Origin: an uncultured Halomonas sp.
GTDB taxonomy: Bacteria; Pseudomonadota; Gammaproteobacteria; Pseudomonadales; Halomonadaceae
Direction of reading: 5' to 3'
Length of the DNA: 64,000 nt
Assembly: GCF_946887195.1 (NCBI RefSeq)
Contig: NZ_CAMPKE010000010.1
Span: 89,108-153,107, forward strand
Position 1 is the first letter of the stretch. Every line of letters starts with the position of its first letter. Position numbers and translations under genes: made by a program. This document shows, one piece after another, positions 26,795 through 37,059 of the stretch. The notes under the pieces were generated by a model that saw only the letters and a program-made list of their open reading frames with translations, ran no database searches and had not been told where the DNA came from.

Positions 26795-26829
26795 CAAAAA
26801 AGGCGGGAAGCCCATTGAGCGATCCCGCC
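26795..26829 (-). terminator. Intrinsic terminator of the MerA-like gene
   Basis: On the minus strand GGCGGGA (26823-26829) pairs with TCCCGCC (26802-26808) across a 14-base loop, followed by a run of at least six T (26795-26801). It lies about 85 bases after the stop codon of the MerA-like gene. Confidence 0.85.
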
Positions 26830-26915
26830 ATAGCAAAAAACTCAAACATGCTCACATCAGGAAACTTTACCCTGAAACGATCCCTTGAAATTTAAGCGCA
26901 TAGTAATAATAAGAT

Positions 26916-28370
26916 TTAGCCATTAGCCGAATCTTCCAAAGTTGGCGCACTGCTTGCTACGTTTTTAAGCGACTCCGCCATAGTGAAGTACGGAGACCAC
27001 TGTTTTGCAAGTTGGTCAACCGTAAGTCCTGCGGAGATAATATAGGTTGCAGCTGCAATAACCTCTCCAGCAGATTCGCCTACCATATGAATACCCAGAA
27101 TCCTTCCTGTCTCACGCTCGGATATCATCTTGATTATCCCTTTGTCGTGACGACTTACAATAGCACGTAGAACAAAGGAAACCGGAATTTCACGAACATC
27201 ATAGGCAATTTGGGCCGCCTCAGCCTGCATAGGAGTCATGCCGACAGCAGCCATCTCGGGCGACGTGAAAATGACGCGGGGCAAGGCGGTGTAGTCTAGG
27301 GACCGAGGCTCGTTGCCCAGAGCATTGCTCGCGGCCACGGTCCCCTGCGCACTAGCGACATACACTAATTGAGCCATACCAGTGACATCGCCCGCTGCCC
27401 AGATGCGAGGATTTGAGGTTCGCAGATGTTCGTCCACAATTATTTCGCCTCGATCGCCCCTGGACACATTGACAGCATCCAAGTTGAGTCCTTCAGTTGC
27501 CGGACGGCGCCCCGTCGCTATGAGAATCTTATGGGCGAAAATTTGCTGAGTACGTCCTTCGGCGACGACAGTTGCAAGCACCCCGCTCTCGTGTGGTACG
27601 ACGTTTGTCAGATTGGCGCCAGTATGGAACATGATGCCCTCCGCTGACAGCGCCTGCTCCAGTGCCGCAGAAATCGCGGGATCCTCGAACGGTGCAATTC
27701 GAGGAGCTATCTCGACCACTTCAACCTTGCTGCCCAGTCGAGCGAACAATTGACCTTGCTCCAGACCGATCGCATTGCCGCCGACGACCAGCATGGACTC
27801 AGGCACCTGCTCAAGGGACATGGCCGAGCCGGAAGTGAGAAAGTCCACCTCACTGAGGCCAGGAATGGAAGGAATGAATGGCGCTGCCCCACTGGCGATC
27901 AGTACCTGCTTGGCGTACACCAGGTTTGTGTTTCCGTCTGAGTCCGCGACGACGAGCGCTACGATATCTGGCTCATCTGACGCTACAAAGGTCGCCTTGC
28001 CGCGAAATACCGCAATACCTGCATCCTTGGGTGCTTGTACATGGAAAGACTGCCGGAAGTGCCCGATCATTTGATCTTTATCTCTGACAAGCAAAGACAA
28101 GTCGACAGGCCCGGCCGAGGTCGCTATACCTGGGAACTTCCCATGCGCAGCAGACATGCGAGCAGAAGCCGCCGCAAGCAACGTCTTTGAAGGAACGCAT
28201 CCTACATTGAGACAGGTCCCTCCTGCCAACCCCTGTTCGATCATGGCGACTGTTTTGTCGAGCCTACGTGCTTCGTTCGCTGCGGCTCTAGCCGCCGAAC
28301 CGGAACCTATCGTGACTAGATCATAGATGACGGAGGGCTGTTGTGCGGAAGCCGCTGTTGTCGTGTTCAT
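26916..28370 (-). CDS. MerA-like FAD-dependent pyridine nucleotide-disulfide oxidoreductase
   Basis: A 484-residue flavoprotein. FAD motif GSGSAA (22-27), redox-active disulfide in GGTCLNVGCVPSK (C53, C58), central NAD(P)H domain with VVGGNAIGLEQGQ, and IWAAGDVTG. The C-terminal dimer domain has the MerA-like PYFTMAESLKN instead of the Lpd His-Glu pair, but the C-terminal vicinal Cys pair that binds Hg(II) in MerA is absent (it ends SSAPTLEDSANG), and no N-terminal HMA domain precedes it. So it is a MerA relative probably not reducing mercury; substrate unknown. GAGG precedes ATG 28370. Divergent from a TetR gene. Confidence 0.82.
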   Translation of the reverse strand: MNTTTAASAQQPSVIYDLVTIGSGSAARAAANEARRLDKTVAMIEQGLAGGTCLNVGCVPSKTLLAAASARMSAAHGKFPGIATSAGPVDLSLLVRDKDQMIGHFRQSFHVQAPKDAGIAVFRGKATFVASDEPDIVALVVADSDGNTNLVYAKQVLIASGAAPFIPSIPGLSEVDFLTSGSAMSLEQVPESMLVVGGNAIGLEQGQLFARLGSKVEVVEIAPRIAPFEDPAISAALEQALSAEGIMFHTGANLTNVVPHESGVLATVVAEGRTQQIFAHKILIATGRRPATEGLNLDAVNVSRGDRGEIIVDEHLRTSNPRIWAAGDVTGMAQLVYVASAQGTVAASNALGNEPRSLDYTALPRVIFTSPEMAAVGMTPMQAEAAQIAYDVREIPVSFVLRAIVSRHDKGIIKMISERETGRILGIHMVGESAGEVIAAATYIISAGLTVDQLAKQWSPYFTMAESLKNVASSAPTLEDSANG

Positions 28371-28400
28371 AAAAGAAGCCTCAAGGAAATTGCAAAGAAA

Positions 28401-28443
28401 GAGACAGATCGGTCTCCTTGAGGGATTGTAGACAACCCTGTCT
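28401..28443. promoter_or_regulatory. Two tandem TetR-type operators
   Basis: Two AGAC-N6-GTCT palindromes, at 28402-28415 (extended by G/C to GAGAC/GTCTC) and 28430-28443, share the same spacing, and both are followed by CCTTG. They lie between the divergent MerA-like and TetR genes, 28 bp centre to centre. Confidence 0.65.
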
Positions 28444-28480
28444 CCTTGTGTCAACATGTCGCGTATGAATCCTCACAACG

Positions 28481-29093
<613 letters not shown>

Positions 29094-29240
29094 ATTCATC
29101 TGTCCATACAACTCTTTGACCATCAATAAAGGTGGAACGGCAAAGTAGCTTTCCGAAGTTTCAGCAGTGGAGACAAGTCGTGTAGTGCCGGAACGGGCCA
29201 CTTATCGGCTTCCAGTCCTCGATCAATGCCCCAAGTCAAG

Positions 29241-30422
29241 TCAGTTGCAACCGTACCGCCCCTGCCACAGCAGCGGCACCAAGATCAGCGCCAAGGCCGG
29301 GAAGATCATCCAGTTGACCGCTTGCCAGCCCGAGCTGTGCAGGATCGACCCCGCGAGGAACGACACGGCCGCCGTGGCGGCGAAGACGAAGAAGTCGTTC
29401 ATGCCCTGCGCCTTGCCCCGCTCGGCCGGGGTGTGGCAGTCGGTGACCATCGCCGTGGCGCCGATGAAACTCAAATTCCAGCCGATGCCCAACAGCGCCA
29501 GCGAGCCCCAGAAGTGGGACAGGCCGAGCCCGCCCAGGGCCACCACCCCGGAGGCGGCGAGCAGCACCATGCCGACGGCGGTCACGCGCTCCTTGCCGTA
29601 GCGCACCATCAGTCGCCCGGTGAAGAAGCTCGGCCCGAACATCGCCAGCAGGTGCCACTGTATTCCTAGGGCGGCGTTGTCCACCGAATGCCCGTGGTTG
29701 ACCATCGCCACCGGCGCGGCCGTCATCACGAACGCCATCACCCCATAGGACACCACGCCCGCAGCCACGGCCAGCAGATAGCGCGGCATCGCCAAGAGCT
29801 GCAGCACCGTCCGACCGCTATCGGCGACTGCTTCGGCCTGGGTCTGGCTCGGCGTGCGCAGCATCAGCAGGATCGGCAAGGCGATCAGCGGCAGCAGCGC
29901 CTGGCTGAGGAAGCTGCCAACGTAGGGCGTGCCCGCTACCGCATCGCGCGTGAAGATCACCAACTGCGGCCCGATGATGGCGCCCGCGAGACCGCCCACC
30001 ATGACCCAGGAAATGGCCTTGGCCTTAAGCGCGTCCTCGGCGGTGTCGGCGGCTGCGAAGCGGTAGCTCTGCACATACGCGCCGTAGAAGCCCGCCAGGA
30101 AGGTGCCGGCGCAGAAGATCCAGAACGAGGCCAGCATGATGCCCAACGCGGCGATCAGGCCCGAGGCCACGCCGAAGCCGACCCCCACCACGTATCCGTT
30201 GCGGCGGCCATGGCGCCGCATGATGAAGGCGGCAGGCAAGGTGCCGATGGCAAGACCCAGGCCGAACAGACTCACGGGCAAGGTGATCCAGGCCGAATTC
30301 TTGGCAAGCTGCTGGCCGACCAGCCCACCCAGCGACATCACGATGGGCGCGCTGGCGCCGCCGAGCGCCTGCGCGGCGGTGAGAACGCCGATGTTTCGGC
30401 GCGTGATGCTCTGGTCGGTCAT
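29241..30422 (-). CDS. MFS transporter with exchanged C-terminus
   Basis: A 393-residue major facilitator with 12 predicted hydrophobic segments; the loop-2/3 signature appears as AFIMRRHGRRNGY near residue 65. It has a full N-terminus, but the last ~10 residues (GRYGCN) come from foreign sequence at the repeat junction, replacing the C-terminus kept in the 25693 fragment. It may still work because only the cytoplasmic tail is altered. Substrate unknown. A TGAA-N6-TTCA palindrome lies 46 bases before the ATG, as before the zinc exporter gene of this element. Confidence 0.82.
   Translation of the reverse strand: MTDQSITRRNIGVLTAAQALGGASAPIVMSLGGLVGQQLAKNSAWITLPVSLFGLGLAIGTLPAAFIMRRHGRRNGYVVGVGFGVASGLIAALGIMLASFWIFCAGTFLAGFYGAYVQSYRFAAADTAEDALKAKAISWVMVGGLAGAIIGPQLVIFTRDAVAGTPYVGSFLSQALLPLIALPILLMLRTPSQTQAEAVADSGRTVLQLLAMPRYLLAVAAGVVSYGVMAFVMTAAPVAMVNHGHSVDNAALGIQWHLLAMFGPSFFTGRLMVRYGKERVTAVGMVLLAASGVVALGGLGLSHFWGSLALLGIGWNLSFIGATAMVTDCHTPAERGKAQGMNDFFVFAATAAVSFLAGSILHSSGWQAVNWMIFPALALILVPLLWQGRYGCN
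29261..30066. repeat. Direct repeat copy 2 (806 bp, MFS gene internal segment)
   Basis: Counterpart of 25728-26533 in the same orientation. Beyond its left end (29260) the MFS reading frame runs into unrelated sequence; beyond the right end it continues into the true 5' part of the gene. Confidence 0.92.
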
Positions 30423-30467
30423 GGGCGTCTTTCTTATTCGTTTGTCTGGCCGGAAATATTACACGCA

Positions 30468-30481
30468 TGAATATATATTCA
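30468..30481. promoter_or_regulatory. ArsR-type operator before the MFS gene
   Basis: TGAATATATATTCA is a perfect TGAA-N6-TTCA palindrome 46 bases upstream of the MFS start, the same motif and distance as before the CDF zinc exporter gene (42225-42238). Confidence 0.55.
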
Positions 30482-30501
30482 GTTATATGGACATGCGATG
30501 C

Positions 30502-30887
30502 TCACGAACCATCGCGAGCCGGTCCATCCTCGGAAGCCCCGGCGGAAGCAGCACCGTGCAGGGCCAATGCGAGCAGGTGCTCTTTCACCTGGATCAGTTG
30601 CTCCATGCGTTCCTCAACACAGGCGAGATGGCCTTGGACAGCCTGCCTTAGCAGCTCAGGTTCCAGGAACCCCTCATGTGCCCAACCCAGTAGGCGGCGC
30701 ACGTCATCCAGGCCGATTCCCGAGGCACGGTAGTTGCGAATCAGGTGAAGCCGTTCGACATGGGCCGGGCCATAGCGCCGATAGTTGTTGCGTGACCGCT
30801 CCGGGGCTTGCAACAGGCCCTCCCGCTCGTAGAACCGAATGTTCTCCGGGGGGTGCCCGTCAAGCGCGCAAGTTCACCGATCCTCAT
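30502..30887 (-). pseudogene. MerR-family regulator, frameshifted
   Basis: The first 13 codons (MRIGELARLTGTP) are a MerR start with GGAGAA upstream; the rest (NIRFYEREGLLQAPERSRNNYRRYGPAHVERLHLIRNYRASGIGLDDVRRLL and a C-terminal coiled coil) lies in another frame. The break is in a C/G run near 30843-30855; one added G on the coding strand restores a CadR/PbrR-like protein of about 128 residues. The C-terminus as seen lacks an obvious metal-binding cysteine pair. A homopolymer sequencing error could also explain it. Confidence 0.75.
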
Positions 30888-30936
30888 CCGGTTCTCCGTG
30901 CGCAACGATGGGGAACGCCGCCGTTGCGCATAGCCC

Positions 30937-32442
30937 TTATCCCGGCGACCGGGCGGATGGTTGCCCGGTGGCGCCCGATTGCACCGTGTGCTCAGTCCAG
31001 CCGCCACCCAGCGCCTTGTAGAGGTGGATGAGGTTGTTCAGCCGCGTCAGGCGCGTGCGCACCAGGGTCTGCTGCGCACCGTACTGTGTGCGTTGCGCAT
31101 CGAGCAAGGTGAGGTTGTCGTCCACGCCTTCCTGGAAGCGTTGCTCGGCTAGTTGGTAGGCTTTCTGGCTAGCCGCTACCAGGAGCTGCTCCGAGCGGAT
31201 CTGCTCATCAAGCGTGCGCTTGCCCGCCAAGCCGTCAGCCACCTCAGCAAAGGCCGCCTGGATAGACTTCTCGTAGTTGGCGATTTCGATCCTCTTTTGT
31301 ACCTGTGCCACGTCCAGATTGGCTCGCAACGCGCCGCCGCGGAAGATGGGCAGCGTGATCTGCGGCAGGAAGCTCCAGGCCCGCGAGCCCGAATCGAACA
31401 GGCCGTCCAGCGAAGCGCTGGCCGTGCCCGCCGAGCCCGTGAGGCTAATCGTCGGGAAGAACGCGGCCCGCGCCGCGCCGATGTTGGCGTTGGCGCCGAT
31501 CAGCATCTGCTCGGCGGCGCGGATGTCCGGCCGACGCGCGAGCAGTTCGGACGGCAGGCCGCTCGGCAGGTCGGTCGGCACGATGTCGTCCGGCAGCGCC
31601 ACGGCCTCGTCAAGCTGCCGGGACAGCTCCGGCGTCAGCGGCTGGCCCAGCAGCAGCACCAGCGCGTTGCGGTCCTTGGCCGCCTGCCGCGTGTAGGCGG
31701 CGCGGTTGGCCTCGGCGGTGCGCAGCGCGATCTCCGCGCGGCGCAGGTCGAGCTGCGTGGAATTTCCCGCTTCCACCAGTTGGGTGGTCAGGTCATAGGA
31801 GCGCTTCTGTGTGGCGAGGGTGTCGCTCGTCAGGCGCAGCAGTTCCTGGTCGGCGCGCAGCGTGAGGTAGGCGCTGGCCACCTCGGACACCAGGCTCATC
31901 TGCGTGGCGATGCGGGTCTCGTCGAGGGCCAGGTAGGACGCCAGCGCCCGGTCGTTGAGGCTGCGGATGCGGCCCCACAGGTCCAGCTCCCAGGCGGCCG
32001 TCACCCCGGCCACGTCGTAGCGCCGGAGCACGTCGCTTTGCCCCGTGGTACTGAGGTCGGCCGGTACGCGCTCTGACGCGCCGCGGGCGGAAACGCCCAG
32101 GTTCGGCAGCATCTCGGCACGCTGGATACGGTACAGCGCCTGAGCCGCCTCCACGTTGAGCGCGGCTTTGTGCATGTCGCGGTTGTTCTCCAGCGAAATG
32201 CCGATCAACTGCTGCAGCAGCGGGTCGCGGAAGAAGTCCCGCCAACCGATCTCGGCCGTGATCGCGTCGTCGGGCGTCGCGGCCGCCAGTTCCACATAGG
32301 CCGCGCCCGAGGGATAGGCCGTGTCGATCGGCGCTGCGGGCCGGTCATACTTCGGTGCCATGGAGCAGCCAGCCAGCGCCGCCGCGAGGGCGAGCGGCGC
32401 CAGCGTCCTGGCGGGTCGTGTGAATGCGAAAGATGTTTTCAT
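30937..32442 (-). CDS. Outer-membrane efflux lipoprotein, OprM/NodT family
   Basis: A 501-residue outer-membrane channel subunit. Lipoprotein signal with lipobox LAGC (Cys25), then two repeated OEP domains including GWRDFFRDPLLQQLI, YLTLRADQELLRLT and DLPSGLPSELLARRPDIRAAEQ, which is typical of the OprM/OprN class. GAGGA precedes ATG 32442. It is the third gene of a leftward adaptor-permease-channel operon. The tail is slightly extended and Ser/Pro-rich. Confidence 0.9.
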   Translation of the reverse strand: MKTSFAFTRPARTLAPLALAAALAGCSMAPKYDRPAAPIDTAYPSGAAYVELAAATPDDAITAEIGWRDFFRDPLLQQLIGISLENNRDMHKAALNVEAAQALYRIQRAEMLPNLGVSARGASERVPADLSTTGQSDVLRRYDVAGVTAAWELDLWGRIRSLNDRALASYLALDETRIATQMSLVSEVASAYLTLRADQELLRLTSDTLATQKRSYDLTTQLVEAGNSTQLDLRRAEIALRTAEANRAAYTRQAAKDRNALVLLLGQPLTPELSRQLDEAVALPDDIVPTDLPSGLPSELLARRPDIRAAEQMLIGANANIGAARAAFFPTISLTGSAGTASASLDGLFDSGSRAWSFLPQITLPIFRGGALRANLDVAQVQKRIEIANYEKSIQAAFAEVADGLAGKRTLDEQIRSEQLLVAASQKAYQLAEQRFQEGVDDNLTLLDAQRTQYGAQQTLVRTRLTRLNNLIHLYKALGGGWTEHTVQSGATGQPSARSPG

Positions 32443-32462
32443 GTCGTATGTCCTCCTGGCCG

Positions 32463-35400
32463 TCATGCGTGCTGGTCGGTCATGCCGCCACGGGCATGGC
32501 GCGCTTCGCGGCGCAGCGCCAGCTTGCGCACCACAACGTAGAACACCGGCGTCAGCACCAGGCCGAATACCGTCACGCCCAGCATGCCGGCGAACACCGC
32601 GATGCCCATGGCGTGGCGCATCTCGGCGCCCGCACCGCTGGCCAGCACCAGCGGCACCACGCCAGCGATGAAGGCGAACGACGTCATCAAGATCGGGCGC
32701 AGCCGCAAGCGCGCGGCTTCGAGCACGGCTGCCAGCGGATCGGCCCCTTCGCTTTCCTTCGCGCGGGCGAACTCCACGATCAGGATCGCGTTCTTGGCAG
32801 CCAGGCCGACCAGCACCACGAAACCGATCTGCGTGAAGATGTTGTTGTCGCCCCCAGAGAGCCAGACGCCGGCGATCGCCGAGAGCAGCGCCATGGGTGC
32901 AATCAGCAGCACAGCGAACGGCAGCGACCAACTGTTGTACTGGGCCGCCAGGAACAGGAAGGCGAGCAGCACCGCCAGCGCGAAGATGTAGATCGCCGTG
33001 TTGCCAACCCGTTTTTCCTGGAAAGTCAGGTCCGTCCATTCGTAGGTCATACCGTCCGGCAGCGATTCGCTCACGATCTTCTCAATCGCGGCGGTGGCCT
33101 GGCCGGACGAGTAGCCCGGCGCTGGCCCGCCGCTGATGTCGGCCGAGGGAAAGCCGTTGTAATGCATCACCCGGTCGGGGCCGGAACTGCGCTCGATGGT
33201 CGCGATCGCGCTCAGCGGGATCATGTCGCCCGCTGCATTGCGCACCTTGAGCATGCCTATGTCCTCAGCCTGCATGCGGAACTGCGCATCGGCCTGGGCC
33301 ATGACCCGGTAGGTGCGACCGAAGCGGTTGAAGTCGTTGACGTAGAGCGAGCCAAGGTTGACCTGCAGGGTGTCGAACACCTCGGTCAGCGATACGCCCT
33401 GCGACTTGGCCTTCACCCGGTCGATGTCCACCTGCAACTGCGGCGCATTGGTCTGGAAGCTGGCGAGCATGTTCGCCAGCTCGGGCGCCTGCATGGCCTT
33501 GCCCATGATCTGGCCCTGTGCCTGCGCAAGCGCCTCGGGACCCAGGCCCGCCCGGTCCTCGATCTGCAGCTTGAAGCCGCCCATCGAACCCAGGCCCGGC
33601 ACCGGCGGCGGCGGGAAGATGCCAACGAAGCCGTCCGGGATCTGGCTGAACTTGCCCATGAGCTTGCCCTGGATGGCGAAGGCCGACAGCGACGGGTCCT
33701 TGCGCTCATCGAAGGGCTTGAGCATGGCGAACATCAGCGCGGTGTTCGGCTGGTTCACCGGTCCATTGACCGACAGGCCCGGGAAGGCCACCACGCTCTC
33801 GACGCCCGGCTCAGCCAGTGCGATCTTGGTCATCTCCTTGACGACCGCCTCGGTGCGATCCAGCGAGGCGCCGGTCGGAAGCTGGGCGATGCCCACGAGA
33901 TAGTACTTGTCCTGGGCCGGCACGAAGCCCGCAGGCACCTTGTGGAAGCCCAGCCAGGTCAGGCCCAGGAAGCCGACGTAGAGCAGCAGCACGATGGCGC
34001 TGCCGCGCACCGCGCGGCGCACGCCCCCGACGTAGGAATTCGAGGCGCGATCGAAGAAGCGGTTGAAGCGGCGGAAGAAGCCGCCGAACACGCCGTCGAT
34101 GATGCGCGTGAGACGATCGGGCTTGGCCGCGCCGTGGTGCGGCTTGAGCAGGATGGCGGCCAGCGCTGGCGACAGCGTAAGCGAGTTGATCGCCGACAGG
34201 ATGGTCGAGAACGCGATGGTCAGCGCGAACTGGCGATAGAACTCGCCCTGCAGCCCCGACAGGAACGCCGAGGGGATGAAGACCGCTGCCAGCACCGAGG
34301 TGATGGCCAGGATCGGGCCAGTCACTTCATCCATCGCCTTGCGCGCCGCATCCTTGGGCGATTCGCCCAGCGCCATGTGGCGCTCCACGTTCTCCACCAC
34401 CACGATGGCGTCATCCACCACGATGCCGATGGAGAGCACGAGGCCAAACAGCGACAGCGTGTTCAGCGAGAAGCCGAACATGTGCATCACCGCGAACGTG
34501 CCGACCAGCGAGACCGGCACGGCGATCAGTGGAATGATCGACGCGCGCCAAGATTGCAGGAACAGCACCACCACGATCACCACCAGGAGGATGGCCTCCA
34601 GCAGCGTGACGGCGACGGACTGGAGCGAGGCGCGCACGAAGACTGTGGGGTCGTAGGCGATCTTGTACTCGATGCCTTCGGGGAACTTGGCCTGCAGCCG
34701 CTCCATCGTCGCGCGCACCGCGCTGGACGTGTCCAGGGCATTGGAGCCGGGCGTCATCAGGATTTGCAGGCCGACCGCGTTCTCGCCGTCGAGCTGGCCG
34801 CGCATGGTGTAGTTGTCCGAGCCCAGTTCCGTTCCAGGCGTGCGACGTCGCGCAGGCGGGTCACCTGGCCGTTGGCGCCGGCCTTGATCACGATGTCGCC
34901 GAACTGCTCTTCGGTGGTCAGGCGCCCCAGCGCATTGACGCTGACCTGGAAGGCGGCCGACGCATTCGGCTGCTGGCCGATCGAGCCGGCTGCGACCTGC
35001 ACGTTCTGCTCGCGGATGGCGGCGACCACATCGCTGGCGGTCATGCCCCGCGATGCGACCTTCTCGGGGTCGAGCCAGACGCGCATTGCGTACTCGCCTT
35101 CACCGCCGATGATCACGTTGGCGATGCCCGGCAGGCGCGCCAGTTCGTCGCGCACGTTGAGCATCGCGTAGTTGGACACGTACAGCGGGTCGTAGCGGTC
35201 CCCCGGCGAGAGCATATGCACCACCATGAGAATATCGGGCGCGGTCTTGTCGGTGACCACGCCGATGCGCTGGACCTCGGGCGGCAACCGGGGCAGCGCG
35301 CGTGAGACGCGGTTCTGCACCTGGATCTGCGCGACGTCGGGGTCGATGTGCTGCTCGAACGAGATGGTCAGCACCATCCGCCCGTCCGTGGACATCTGGG

Positions 35401-35644
35401 ACTGCATGTACATCATGCCTTCCACGCCGTTGACCGCCTGCTCCAGCGGCGATGCCACGGTGTCGGCGATCACCTGCGGGTTGGCGCCGGGATAGCTGGC
35501 GGTGACCTGCACCGTCGGCGGCGTGACCTGGGGGTACTCGCTCAGGGGGAGCTGGAAATAGCTGATCGCGCCCGCGATCAGCATCAGCACCGACAGGACG
35601 ATGGCGAAGATCGGCCGGTTGATGAAGAAGCGGGGGAAATTCAT
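32463..35644 (-). pseudogene. RND multidrug efflux permease (HAE1 type), broken by a frameshift
   Basis: The N-terminal ~270 codons (35644 down to about 34836) and the remaining ~785 codons (to 32463) are in different frames. Joined they give about 1058 residues, the normal MexF/AcrB size, with all expected parts: FFINRPIFA start, DDAIVVVENVER in TM4, two large periplasmic porter loops, and a C-terminal HARGGM tail. The break is a tandem GGAAC duplication (coding strand) at 34826-34835, just where the ...RLELGSDNY... segment should read through. An ATG at 34805 could start the second part alone, but without a clear ribosome-binding site. Confidence 0.88.
34826..34835. repeat. Tandem 5-bp duplication (GTTCC)2 causing the RND frameshift
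   Basis: Plus-strand GTTCCGTTCC. Removing one unit restores CTG-GAA-CTG-GGC and joins both halves of the permease in one frame. Confidence 0.9.
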
Positions 35645-36948
35645 TTGCGGGCCTCCGCCGAGCCGGCCGCGCCGTCAGCCTTGGCGGGGTCCGCGCCACC
35701 GGCCTTGGCAGGCGCCGCAGCGGGAGCCGGAGCGTTTGCCGCAGCCTTGGTCGCGCCGGTCGCGCCGGCGGCCGGTGCCGCGGGCGCCTGCATGGGCACC
35801 ATGCGCGGCGTGACCGCCATGCCGGGGCGCACGAGGCCCTTGATGATGATCTTCTCACCGGCCTGCAGGCCGCCGTTGATGACGCGCAGCCCGTCCACCA
35901 CCGGCCCCAGTTCGATGGGCCGGTACTGGGCCTGGTTGTTCTCGCCCACGACCAGCACGTAGTTGCGCCCTTGGTCGGTGCCCACGGCCTGATCGTCGAT
36001 CAGGACGGCCTCGCGCGCCGCGCCGGTGGACAGCTTGGCCCGGGCGAACATGCCGGGTGCCATGCGCCCATCCGGGTTGGGCACAACGGCGCGCGCGCGG
36101 ATCGTGCCGGTGCTTCGGTCAATGGTGTTGCCCACGAAGTCGAGCGCGCCCCTGTGCGGGAAACCCTTGTCCGTGGTCAGCCCGACCTGCACGGGCAGCG
36201 AAGCCTTGCTACCGGCGCCCGCAGCGGGCCGCGAGCGGCTGACGACGTTGAGATAGGTGGCCTCATCAATGTCGAAGTACACGTGCAACGGGTCGATGGA
36301 TACGATCGTGGTCAGCAGCGTGGCCGCGCCGGCGCCGCCACCGCTGACCAAGTTGCCCTCGGTCACGAGCACGCGGTCGACGCGCCCGGCGATGGGCGCA
36401 GTGACGCGGGCGTAGGACAGGTCCAGCTGAGCCGCAGCAACGGCGGCCTTAGCCGCCTGCACCTGAGCCTGGCGCGCGTTGCGTGCGGAGGCGGCATCGT
36501 CATAGGTCTTGCGCGCGACGGCGCCGGTCGCCACCAGGCGCTCGGCGCGGTCAAAGTCGGCCTGGGCCTGGCTGGCCAGCACCTCGGCCTGACGCAGTTG
36601 CGCCACGGCCGTGTCGAGCGCAACCTGGAACGGCCTCGGGTCGATCTGGAACAGCAGTTGGCCCTTGCGCACGAGGCTACCTTCGGGAACGCTCACCGCA
36701 TCGACGGCGCCGCCGACCCGCGAGCGCAGCTCGACGGTCTTGGGCGCGGCCAGGAAGCCGGTGTACTCGGCCGATGGCGCGACCGTGCGGGTAATGACCT
36801 CGGCCACGGGCACCTGCGGCGCCATCGGCGCGCCCGCCGGGGGCGCCGCGGCCTTGCCCTCGTCCTTGGCGTCGCGGGCAGCGATCGCTATCCCCCCGAC
36901 GGCTGCGATGACGCCTGCCACCACAATGATTCTGATTTTTTTACGCAT
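35641..36948 (-). CDS. Periplasmic adaptor (membrane fusion) protein, MexE/AcrA family
   Basis: A 435-residue adaptor with an N-terminal anchor/signal (about 5-24), a lipoyl-like hairpin domain (SRVGGAVDAVSVPEGSLVRKGQLLFQIDPRPFQ), a coiled-coil hairpin (about 100-165), a beta-barrel domain with DRSTGTIRARAVVPNPDGRMAPGMFARAKL, and an unusually long Ala/Pro/Lys-rich tail after residue 385. It overlaps the permease start by 4 bases. It is the first gene of the pump operon, preceded by a MerR-type promoter. Confidence 0.9.
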   Translation of the reverse strand: MRKKIRIIVVAGVIAAVGGIAIAARDAKDEGKAAAPPAGAPMAPQVPVAEVITRTVAPSAEYTGFLAAPKTVELRSRVGGAVDAVSVPEGSLVRKGQLLFQIDPRPFQVALDTAVAQLRQAEVLASQAQADFDRAERLVATGAVARKTYDDAASARNARQAQVQAAKAAVAAAQLDLSYARVTAPIAGRVDRVLVTEGNLVSGGGAGAATLLTTIVSIDPLHVYFDIDEATYLNVVSRSRPAAGAGSKASLPVQVGLTTDKGFPHRGALDFVGNTIDRSTGTIRARAVVPNPDGRMAPGMFARAKLSTGAAREAVLIDDQAVGTDQGRNYVLVVGENNQAQYRPIELGPVVDGLRVINGGLQAGEKIIIKGLVRPGMAVTPRMVPMQAPAAPAAGATGATKAAANAPAPAAAPAKAGGADPAKADGAAGSAEARK

Positions 36949-37014
36949 GGAAGTGACCCTTTCTTGGATGCAGGACTCCGGCCCTTCCGAAGCGCTCTGC
37001 AGACATTTGTGTGG

Positions 37015-37045
37015 AGGCTAGGCGTTACAACGACGGCAAGGTCAA
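37015..37045 (-). promoter_or_regulatory. MerR-type promoter before the efflux operon
   Basis: On the minus strand TTGACC (37040-37045) and TAGCCT (37015-37020) are 19 bases apart. The -35 and first spacer bases (TTGACCTTGCC) resemble the copper boxes of the element. The frameshifted merR at the end of the operon is the natural controller; CueR is an alternative. Confidence 0.6.
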
Positions 37046-37059
37046 GCCCTCTTGTTGCC

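Noticed and set aside
26916..28370. Mercuric reductase (merA) as the specific name
   Set aside because: The C-terminal Cys pair and HMA domain are missing and there are no mer partners, so only MerA-like oxidoreductase is supported.
30937..33039. A 700-residue outer-membrane protein starting near 33039
   Set aside because: The extra N-terminal residues are an out-of-frame reading of the RND gene; the lipoprotein leader and ribosome-binding site mark the start at 32442.
32424..35171. A 915-codon plus-strand open frame opposite the RND permease
   Set aside because: Low-complexity His/Arg/Gln composition, no domain, and lies over a clear RND coding sequence, itself frameshifted.
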